Assembly (NCBI RefSeq): GCF_039545035.1
Contig: NZ_BAABRO010000001.1
Coordinates: 1,054,001 to 1,118,000 of the forward strand
Source: Novipirellula caenicola
Lineage (GTDB): Bacteria > Planctomycetota > Planctomycetia > Pirellulales > Pirellulaceae
Reading direction: 5' to 3'
DNA length: 64,000 bases
Shown: positions 36,380-45,200 of the stretch, one piece after another
Position numbering within the stretch: the first letter of the stretch is position 1
Layout: each line of letters starts with the position of its first letter
The notes under the pieces: generated by a model
The model's input: the letters and a program-made list of their open reading frames with translations, nothing else
The model's database searches: none
What the model was told of the DNA's origin: nothing
Position numbers and translations under genes: made by a program

Positions 36380-37897
36380 TTATTTGGCATCAATGTATTC
36401 CATGAGGACCGCTTTTCCTTCGTCAAATGAATGTCCACGAAAGACGATCGTTCCGTTTTGGTCAATCAGGACGCACAACGGAACGCCAGTAACGACATAC
36501 TTGCGAGCAATCTCAAATGGGTACGAAGGAGATGTTTTACGTGATTCGTCGACATAGCGATCTAAAAAGCTTGTCAAATTGAACCATTTTCTAGCGTCAA
36601 TATGGTTCTTTGCAACGGAGGCATCTTCGTCCAGGCAAATCGCGATGCACTGGACCTTGCCAGGATATTTCTCGTCAACCTCTGACGCAAACTCATTGAA
36701 TGCTGACATCGAATATTGACAAGGACCGCAAGTCGTCGACCAAAACTCAATCGCAGTGAATTGTTTATCGAAACTCACCATGTCAGACTCATTCGATCGC
36801 ATGTTTCGGGCGACAATTGTCGGCGCTTTCGCCCCCACCTCGGGCGACTCGCCAATTGCCTTGAGCTGGGCCTTAAATTCAGCATCGTTTACGCGACCGA
36901 GTTGATGACTTTGACGCACCAGCGCGATCCTCAGATCTGCGTATTCCGGACCCAAATCTCCGTGTTTTGTTGTCACATGGTAGCCGTGTGGCATGGTTGA
37001 GCGTGGTTTTCCGAAACTTGTGACAAGCAAATTTGGCGGGAGGCGAAAAGAGTCTTGTCCAGATAGCTCTCCGATCTCTGAAAGATCGAACTGAATTAGC
37101 TGGCTGAAAACGACATTACCACCTGTTTTGGCAACATATTGGACCTCTGCAGGAAAGTATTCGCCCGCCGCTAGCTCATCCCACTTGAGGACACGCATAA
37201 TCTGAGTAAATGGCTGCGTTTCGCCAGCAAGCATTAGCGTGGTCTCATGGCTGTTAACCAGGTGACCATGAGTTTTGTCAAAACTGATTAAAACGGAGGT
37301 TCCTCGTGGGATGCCTGGTGTTCCAATGTTTGGATCGGGCGTGCTTCCCGGATGCCCAATTTTGACTTGAAAAATATCGCCATCGTCGAGCAACACCTTG
37401 GGATCGAAAGAAGACTTATTGCATAGGTCAACGAAGGTCATATCTGGGTCCGAAGCGAAGAGTCGGTATGACCGCAAAGACCGCCAAGGAAAGAGTCGCC
37501 GAATTGGCTTTACGTCGTCGTACAGACTTGCACGCATCCCAACTACCGCGATGTCGCTCTTCAGTTCAGCATTTGCATCGTAGCCAACGATGTCGACGAA
37601 ACGATTGCTGTTCCATATCGCGCAAACCGGCTTCGCATTCCCTCGAAAGTTGGTCGTAACTTCGCCAGATTGCGACAGCACAGTGGAGAATTTTTCGACA
37701 GACTGTTCGGTACCATTTGCATCGAGATAGCGGACAGTCCATGCAATCTTGGCATTAGACAAGGTCGCCAACTGCGACTCGTGCACGCCTAGCGTCCGTT
37801 TCAACTCATTTGGTTCGTCACCGTTCGCGATGATAGAGCCCGCGTGAAACAAGAGCACGACCAGGACACATTGAATAGGCTCGAAGACGGACCGCAT
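36380..37897 (-). CDS. Cassette-borne TlpA-like redoxin
   Basis: 505 aa, the largest cassette gene. A signal peptide (VLVVLLFHAGSIIANGDEP) precedes about 330 residues of uncharacterised beta-rich sequence. A C-terminal thioredoxin-like domain follows: FTAIEFWSTTCGPCQYSMSA with CGPC at about 390-393, then the cis-Pro segment VTGVPLCVLIDQNG. Such proteins act as periplasmic thiol-disulfide oxidoreductases, and planctomycetes have many fusions of this kind. It is the first intact ORF from the integrase end, so it would be the best expressed if a cassette promoter exists. Confidence 0.85.
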   Translation of the reverse strand: MRSVFEPIQCVLVVLLFHAGSIIANGDEPNELKRTLGVHESQLATLSNAKIAWTVRYLDANGTEQSVEKFSTVLSQSGEVTTNFRGNAKPVCAIWNSNRFVDIVGYDANAELKSDIAVVGMRASLYDDVKPIRRLFPWRSLRSYRLFASDPDMTFVDLCNKSSFDPKVLLDDGDIFQVKIGHPGSTPDPNIGTPGIPRGTSVLISFDKTHGHLVNSHETTLMLAGETQPFTQIMRVLKWDELAAGEYFPAEVQYVAKTGGNVVFSQLIQFDLSEIGELSGQDSFRLPPNLLVTSFGKPRSTMPHGYHVTTKHGDLGPEYADLRIALVRQSHQLGRVNDAEFKAQLKAIGESPEVGAKAPTIVARNMRSNESDMVSFDKQFTAIEFWSTTCGPCQYSMSAFNEFASEVDEKYPGKVQCIAICLDEDASVAKNHIDARKWFNLTSFLDRYVDESRKTSPSYPFEIARKYVVTGVPLCVLIDQNGTIVFRGHSFDEGKAVLMEYIDAK

Positions 37898-37967
37898 AAC
37901 GAAGTTCCGAAAGAGTGAAAGCGTACTTTGAGGACAGACGTAGGAGACGACGGGAACGCAATGTGTC

Positions 37968-38058
37968 GCAGAACGGGAGCGATGTGCGGGCGGCGAAGGG
38001 TGATTAAACCACTTTGCAAAAACGATGCCGCCGCTCCGTCACCATCGCATGGTTATCG
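37968..38058 (-). repeat. attC-like site 18
   Basis: AAC at 37972-37974 and GTT at 38052-38054. Arms TGCGGGCGGCG and CGCCGCTCCG pair with one bulged T. This is the site closest to the integrase remnant; no intact ORF lies between it and 38270. Confidence 0.75.
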
Positions 38059-38280
38059 CAGATCGCAGCAAGCATGAATCGAGTATAATTGCAGTGGCGT
38101 TCCGCCCCGTGGGTGGCCCGTCAAGCAGACAACCGTTGGGATCGACCAGTGAGGCTAGTGTAACGGACTGCGATGACAAGATGTTGCACGATCACCAACG
38201 GGAAATTCGCTCGTTACGCCAGCGGTGGAATGAATTGCAAAACCAACGCAGGCCACGCAGCTAGTTGCGATAACGAAGTA

Positions 38281-38403
38281 ATTATCGCCGGTTGTGGTGG
38301 CGATAAGCGGGTCCTGGGACTGTTATCGCTGGTTGGACCTTCGGCTCCCTCGGTGACACATGGTGTGTTATCGACGGTTCGAGGGAATGTTATCGCCGGT
38401 TGG
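38281..38403. promoter_or_regulatory. Four GTTATCG-type direct repeats, candidate attI region
   Basis: The motif RTTATCG-N-CGGTTG or close variants occurs at 38281-38294, 38322-38336, about 38367-38379 and 38389-38403. GTTATCGC is also the core end of attC-like site 18 (38052). Multiple integrase-binding core repeats beside intI are expected of an attI site. Supported only by position and motif. Confidence 0.4.
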
Positions 38404-38573
38404 CGTTTGACGAGTATGAGGGGTCTCGATTCTTAGGTCAAGCAAAATTGCAACTTAATGTTCCATCCGGGGCATTGACCTGTGCTGCTGAATGCCAAGA
38501 AGCAGCGATGGTAGTGCTGCGGTGAGGTAGGACGGCGTTAAAAACGATTCAGCACTCCGAACGCCGACCTGCT

Positions 38574-38852
38574 TTGAACGGCCGTGGGAGTGGGGCGATG
38601 ACCTTTGCTGTGGGGTCAACGCAACTGGGACGGAGTCTGCTCCACAGGACCGATTTGGCCAGCTTCTCTTTGCCGAATCGGGTGATTGCAAAGGCACTGA
38701 AGCGAAAATGTCCCAAAGCCGTGCGAGTTGACATGGCAGTCCTCCAGGCGGAAATTCACAAGCAAGTCAGTCCGCATATTTTTGCTATCGTTTTGCTGCG
38801 TGCGGGAACCGACACTTGCACAATCCAAGAGTTGCTTGGTCACGCGGAGTGA
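38574..38852 (+). pseudogene. intI: Integron integrase (IntI) C-terminal remnant
   Basis: The 92-codon frame carries LPNRVIAKALKRKCPKA, then VDMAVLQAEIHKQVSPHIF, then VLLRAGTDTCTIQELLGHAE before a stop. This matches, in order, the C-terminal half of integron integrases, but the RHSFATH block between SPHxF and LLxAG is deleted, the segment before VDMAVLQ is shortened, and the final active-site Tyr region is absent. It faces away from the cassette genes, as intI does. The catalytic residues are lost, so the array can only move with an integrase supplied from elsewhere. Confidence 0.7.
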
Positions 38853-38879
38853 GGAGCTGGGAGATTGAAAAAGTTAAAT

Positions 38880-41490
38880 TGGCAATTGAAAATTTTAAAA
38901 TGGATGAAGCTGACGACTGGACCCGAGTGGGGAAGAATTCATTGAACAGGAGGAAAGGGAGGTAATAGAGAAAGAGGTGATTTGTGGCTCTGTTTTCTCT
39001 GTTTGCTCCTGTTTAAATAAGACCGCGCATCGGTTGCTTGCGTTTGCAGCGGGAGCATCGGCTCTGATTAAATGGGGGCGGCGGAGTGTGAGTGACGGTC
39101 GTCTTGGGGCGGGATCTTTAGCAAGATCCACTACGGAGACTGGGGCTAGACTGAGCGGACGCGGAATTGATGCGGGGCGGTGCAGATTGGAAAGGTGTTG
39201 TGTGGCGGTATTCTGGCTTAGGCTGAGGGCGTTGAGAGGGAGCAAGTATTCGCGTTGGTTTGCGTCGATTCGCGGGCCTGTTTTTTTCTGTCGGTGTTGC
39301 GTTTGCGCGAGTGCAAGATAACGGGTCCGATCGCGGTCGACGTCGGTCTTTCCTGCCGCCCCTTCGGGGCTTTCAAATTTGGGTTGCGTTGTAACCCACG
39401 GCTCACGCCGTGGGCTACAGCATGCCGTCCCTTTCGGGACTTGGGAATGATGGTTGTCGCCCTTGCTGCACGCTGCGATTAATAGTCGCTTGCCGCGATG
39501 TTGGGGGAGTGAGTAAGAAATGAAAAAGTTAAATTGACAGTCGTAAATTTTAATATGGATGAAGCTGACGGCTGGACCCGAGTGGGGAAGAATTCATTGA
39601 ACAAGAGGAAAGGGAGGTAACAGAGAAAGAGGTGATTTGTGACTCTGTTTCCTCTGTTTGCTCCTGTTCAAATTGTCCGCGCAACTAAACCTCGCAATCG
39701 TCGCTCTTGTTGGCGATGGTGATCTGGTGGCTCGGGCGAGTTTAGAGCTAAGAAACCAGTACGGCGGGATCTTTAGCAAGATCCACTACGGAGGGTGGTG
39801 ATAGACGAACCGGAGGCGGAATTGATGCGGGGCGCGAGGGAGCTGGAGACAGGCCCTCACCCGGACGTGGCCTTGAGGGCCCGTCCGACCTCTCCCGTGC
39901 TGCGCTCGGGAGAGGTGGCTTGTGCAGAATACGTGACTTGTAACTCTGTTTCCTCCGTTTGCTCCTGTTCAAATAAGACCGCGCATCGGTTGCTTGCGTT
40001 TGCGGCGGGAGCATCTGCTCTGATTGAATGGGGGCGGCGGAGTGTGAGTGACGGTCGTCTTGGGGCGGGATCTTTAGCAAGATCCACTACGGGATGCTGG
40101 TGTGAGCCGGACGGGATGCGGATTTGATGCGTGGTGCGAGGGAGCTGGAGACAGACCCTCACCCGGATGAGGCCTTGAGGGCCCGTCCGACCTCTCCCGT
40201 GCTGCGCTCGGGAGAGGTGGCTTGTGGAGAATACGTGATTTGTGACTCTGTTCCCTCTGTTTGCTCCTGTTCAAATAAGACCGCGCATTTGTTGCTTGCG
40301 TTTGCGGCGGGGGCATCTGGTCTGATTGAATGGGGCGAGTGAGTGTGGGTGACGGTCGACTGGGGGCGGGATCTTTAGCAAGATCCACTACAGGAGACTG
40401 GGGCTAGACTGAGCGGACGCGGAATTGACGCGGGGCGGTGGAGATTGGAAAGGTGTTATGTGGCGGTATTTTGGCTTAGGCTGAGGACGTTGAGAGGGAG
40501 CAAGTATTCGCGTTGGTTTGCGTCGATTCGCGGGCCTGTTTTTTTCTGTCGGTGTTGCGTTTGCGCGAGTGCAAGATAACGGGTCCGATCGCGGTCGACG
40601 TCGGTCTTTCCTATCGCCCCTTCGGGGCTTTCAAATTTGGGTTGCGTTGTAACCCACGGCTCACGCCGTGGGCTACAGCATGCCGTCCCTTTCGGGACTT
40701 GAGGATGATGGTTGTCGCCCTTGCTGCACGCTGCCATTGCTAGTCGCTTGCCGCGATGTTGGGGAGTGAGTGAGAAATGAAAAAGTTAAATTGACAGTCG
40801 TAAATTTTAATGTGGATGAAGGTGACGGCTGGACCCGAGTGGGGAAGAATTCATTGAACAGGAGAAAAGGGAGATAACAAAGAAAGAGGGGATTTTTGAC
40901 TCTGTTTCCTTTGTTTGCTCCTGTTCAAATTGTCCGCGCAACTAAACCTCGCAATCGTCGCTCTTGTTGGCGATGGTGATCTGGTGGCTCGGGCGAGACT
41001 AGAGCTAAGAAACCAGTACGGCGGGATCTTTAGCAAGATCCACTACGGAGGGTGGTGATAGACGAACCGGAGGCGGAATTGATGCGTGGTGCGAGGGAGC
41101 TGGAGACAGGCCCTCACCCGGACGAGGCCTTGAGGGCCCGTCCGACCTCTCCCGTGCTGCGCTCGGGAGAGGTGGCTTGTGGAGAATACGTGATTTGTGA
41201 CTCTGTTCCCTCTGTTTGCTCCTGTTCAAATAAGACCGAGCATCGGTTGCTTGCGTTTGCGGCTGCGAGCATCTGGTCTGATTGAATGGGGGCGGCTGAG
41301 TGTCGTTGGCGGTCGTCTTGGGGCGGGATCTTTAGCAAGATCCACTACGGAGGGTGGGGTCAGCCGGATTGGACGCGGAATTGATGCGTGGTGCGAGGGA
41401 ACTGGAGACAGGCCCTCACCCGGACGAGGCCTTGAGGGCCCGTCCGACCTCTCCCGTGCTGCGCTCGGGAGAGGTGGCTTGTGGAGAATA
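38880..41490. repeat. Mosaic of long direct repeats, including a 1.26-kb tandem duplication
   Basis: Positions about 39005-40250 recur at about 40260-41500 with a shift of about 1258 bp and high identity. Three modules are shuffled inside. One starts TGATTTGTGACTCTGTT (four copies, e.g. 38975, 39940, 40240, 41200). One starts GAGGGAGCTGGAGACAG (four copies, 39838, 40140, 41093, 41397). One starts GTAAATTTTAATRTGGATGA (about 38885, 39545, 40800). GGATCTTTAGCAAGATCC occurs six times (39112, 39767, 40068, 40369, 41024, 41326). I see no credible gene inside. Confidence 0.8.
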
Positions 41491-41852
41491 GATCAAATGG
41501 GCCAGGCCTCTTTGATGAGCCGGACACTGACTGCACCGGAGTGAAGCGGCGATTCAATAGACCACGGCGAGGTGGGCTTTCTTATCGGTGGGCAGGATGC
41601 CCGCCACGTCTATTGGAAGCTGGCGGCAAATGGCGTCCAGATGAAAGCGATATCAAGTCAGCCCGACAATCACTTACCAAGATGAAGGCGGAATACAGAG
41701 TGGAGTTCATCAGCCTGATGGCTCGATTCCAGGCTGCCAAGCGACAAGACGTGGAAGGGCTGATCCGCACTCCAACCATCAGAAAGGTGATTGGAAAGTA
41801 CCGCCGTCGAATTGACGAGCAACTCGACCTGCTTGATGGGGAAACACCGTAG
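41481..41852 (+). CDS. Hypothetical short protein (doubtful start)
   Basis: A frame of 123 codons whose first about 10 codons lie in the repeat mosaic. The C-terminal half looks coding (KMKAEYRVEFISLMARFQAA, LIRTPTIRKVIGKYRRRIDE): charged helices without low complexity. The real start may be further in, e.g. at the Met before KAEYRVEF. It could also be the 3' end of a gene cut by the repeats. Not recognised. Confidence 0.35.
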   Translation: MENRSNGPGLFDEPDTDCTGVKRRFNRPRRGGLSYRWAGCPPRLLEAGGKWRPDESDIKSARQSLTKMKAEYRVEFISLMARFQAAKRQDVEGLIRTPTIRKVIGKYRRRIDEQLDLLDGETP

Positions 41853-42247
41853 TCAGATGAGACGGTGCGGCTTGCCACGGGAATCCCGGGTTATCGAGTC
41901 GTGGTATTGCGTTGTGTTCACATAACAATCCAGCCCCCTCATCCCCAGCCCTTCTCCCCCGCAAAGCCGGGGGAGAAAGGAGCCAGAGGAACTGACGCAA
42001 AGGCAACCGTACACGACCGACACATCCGATGAAGCATTGGCGGTTCAGTTTGACGGCTTGTTGATTTAATGAAGTTTCCTGCGGTAACGGGTGTATGATG
42101 GACTTTCTAGTCCGTCAATGGTGTATTCGACGGACTAGGAAGTCCATCGTACGACTAAATCAACAAGCCGTTGAGAGATTGCAGCGAATGTCTCCGACCG
42201 AGCCGCGACGAATTGCTATCGACTCGCGACCGCAGGTGGCGTCTGCT
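41853..42247. other. Intergenic region with palindromes
   Basis: No gene. Contains a TTCTCCCCC/GGGGGAGAA hairpin (41952-41977) and the complete MITE-like element at 42053-42171. Confidence 0.6.
42053..42171. mobile_element. MITE-like element with 16-bp perfect terminal inverted repeats
   Basis: ACGGCTTGTTGATTTA at 42053-42068 is exactly complementary to 42156-42171. An internal inverted repeat (TGGACTTTCTAGTCCGTC, about 42099-42116, and its near complement at about 42128-42145) makes a nested palindrome. No coding capacity. The same B-type unit occurs twice at 14.3-14.7 kb with degraded ends. No target-site duplication is evident. Confidence 0.7.
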
Positions 42248-45200
42248 TCAATTCTCTGATGGCTGGCCAATGGCCTCCGCTTTGTCCGTCGGCCGCAGCT
42301 GTTCTTCGCCCAGCGTGCTGGTGTCGACAATAGCGATTCCAGGTGCCAGCAGCGATCGTTTTACGGCCAATTCCAGAAGCTCCACCATTTCGCTCCACCG
42401 ATTGTGATGGGCCAGTAGCGCCATCATGTGGTCAATCAGCGCCGGATCATGACGCTGCGTGTAATAGGCCTGGGTACCCCGCACCAGCCGATCGAAATCC
42501 CATCGATGGTCAAAGGTTACGGGCCCTTGCTGGCTGGCCATCCCTTTCATCAACTCAATGGCTTTCGCATAAACCGCATCCCCTTTGTCTCCGCCAATCG
42601 TATCTGCAACATTGCTCAAGTAATGTTCGACCATTCCAGGCTTTCCGTGCCAGCGCGGCAGTAAATAAACAGCGATCTGTTGGTGCAGCGAAGCGTTTTC
42701 GCGATGCTCGCTCTTTTGCAAGTCGATCGCGAGCTTGCGAAGCTGATCGAGCGACATGCCGGCGCTGGTGGCAAAGCCCAACCGCAGATGATACACCTGG
42801 GCGATGGGTGCTTTCACTGTAGCCAACGGCTTGATGACTTCGATGCCTTCGCGAATATGTTCGTGAAAAATCTGCCAGCCTTTTTCCGTCACCGTACTGG
42901 CATAACCTCCACCGCGAGCATTCCACGCGATTGAATGATGCAAATTGGCGAGCGCACAACGCGCGACTTGCGATTCGGGATACCTGGTCAGCAAATGTTG
43001 GGCAACGTTGAGAGAGCGATCGATGGAGTCGCCGCCAAGATGCGGCATGAAGGAAAAAACCGAGCGTTGGATCGCGCTATAAAACTCGTCCGCCAACGCC
43101 CCTTGATAACTTCCTTCGGATCGCATTTCGGAGGAGGCCAGAAAATCAGACACCGCTTCGATCTGGGCGATGTCCAACTGCTCGACCAACTCCCCTGCAA
43201 TCTGCCCGATCACGCGTTCAATCGGTTTCACTAACGGATCCGGCCGTCGCGACACCACATAGTCCTGACCGCGCCGATGCACGATCAACTTGCCTCCAGC
43301 GCCAACGATCGAATCTTCACCGATTGTGCCTTCGATGATTTGATACTTGAAACGACCGTAACCAGCGCTGGGGTCATACCAATCCACGAACGTGTATCCC
43401 GCTTTGTCAAAATGAGGATCCAGTGGGCGACCGATGAGTTGAACCACATCGCGTTCTTCCAGTCGCACCATGTCCATTCGCTGCGGAAGGAATGGCAAAC
43501 CAACCGTGCGGGGCCGCAATCCGAACCGGTTCCAAATCAGTTGCGCGCGAGCCGCGTCCGCTTCACTCACCAGCGTATAGCCTTCACCGGCGGCCGCCAG
43601 GGCACTCTCCAGACCTAGCATGCCCAGAAAATTCCCATGGGCATCGGGTTCGGGCCGCGCGGTGCGAGTGATGATTGCTTGTTCGCTCAAACGCGCGACA
43701 GTCCAACCATCGCTCGATGCGAACAAATGCACGTTCTGCTCCGATCGCCTCCTGTTGCTCGGCTTCGTCAAACGAATCGCTTCGCTGCTCTTTAAATCCC
43801 AACGGAATTGCTGACTATCTTTCATTTCGATCACCAGAGAGTCGAAATCACCGGATTGATCGGCCGCCAAAATGGGTTCGCTAGTGCCATCGATCGACAA
43901 CACCTTGGCTTGTTTACCGTCACCAACCATCAGCGTTCCCTCAGCGATCCACCACACCTGTTGCCCATCGTTATGCAGCCACGGGCCATATTGCACGCGC
44001 GACGGAAGATCATCGCTCGGAAGGGTTTGGCCGCTGGTCAGATCGACGCGGAACAACTTTCCCTGGCTGTCACGCATCACGCCATGCTGGGCGCTACGGT
44101 CGATTGCCAGCAGCGAAGCTTCGGAATCAATTTTCAGCGGTGTGGTGTCCCATACGATCGTGTGTCTGTTGGCATCGATCGCGTTTTCAATCCGTTCGCG
44201 TGTCTCCGCTTTCACCGGCGGCGTCTGGTGGACAACGTCGTCCGGAGCAACCGGTTGACTCAAAACCGCGTCGATCGAACGGTCGTCGCTAAGATTATCG
44301 CGTTGTCGCAGATAGACGGCATGCAGTGCCCGACCTTCGCGAAGTGTCAACGTCTTAACCGGCATGGTTTGCAATGCACCATTGAGCATCCGCAATTTCA
44401 GTGTGTCATCGGATTCGTAGCCTGTCTCTTTGACCACTGCTGGACCGATCAGACCGCTGGAAACGCTTAGCATACGCAACCACTTTTCGGGTTCAAACTC
44501 GATCGTCGCCGACGCCTCGGGCGCCGCGTCCGGGTCCATCGTCGGCAGCTTCAGCGCGGCAAGCTGCTGCCGCGATTGGTCGTCCAGCGTGGCGATCCGC
44601 ACCAGAAAAGTTTTCCCCTGAAAATCTTTCATCACCACATCATCACCGCGGATCGCCACCGGCTCAGCATGCAATGAGTCCGTGTGACCGCGAAACTCCC
44701 ATCTGGGAAATCCTTCCTGCAGTTTTGCGACACGCTGCTGGCCTTCGGCCCAGTGTCTGCGAAACTCCGTTAGCAGGCTTGCTGGATTGGGCTTGTTCTC
44801 GCTCGAGAATACGGCAGTAAACGAGTCGCCATCCCGCTTTTGAAGTGTCACCGTAATCTGCCCTGGCAACGGCTTATCGTGCTCAAAATCGATGATTGCA
44901 CCAGCAGAGTTGTATGCAATTTTGTCAGTTTCCGGTTTGACCCAAAAGCGAAAGAATTGTCCGTCACGAGTCATCGGCAACTCGGTTTCCCAGTCACGAT
45001 CTGGCAAGCGGTCCTCAAGGCGACGTAGTTCCGCGTCGTGTTTCGACGCCATGTGTTTACGTGCCAACAAAACGGGCGTCGCGGTGGGATCGTTGTCTTC
45101 GACGAACAGCAAGTCTTCTCCCCACTTGCCAACCAACTTGCCGACGATCGTTTGGCCCTGTTCACCGATATACCAGCGTTTCGAATCCGCTACGGCCACT

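Noticed and set aside
39100-41340. Short ORFs in the repeat mosaic that recur as near-identical proteins
   Set aside because: Their similarity is explained by DNA duplication; they cross palindromes and have no ribosome-binding sites or domain features.
42053-42171. Insertion sequence
   Set aside because: Terminal inverted repeats are perfect but the 119-bp unit has no transposase, so it is described as MITE-like.
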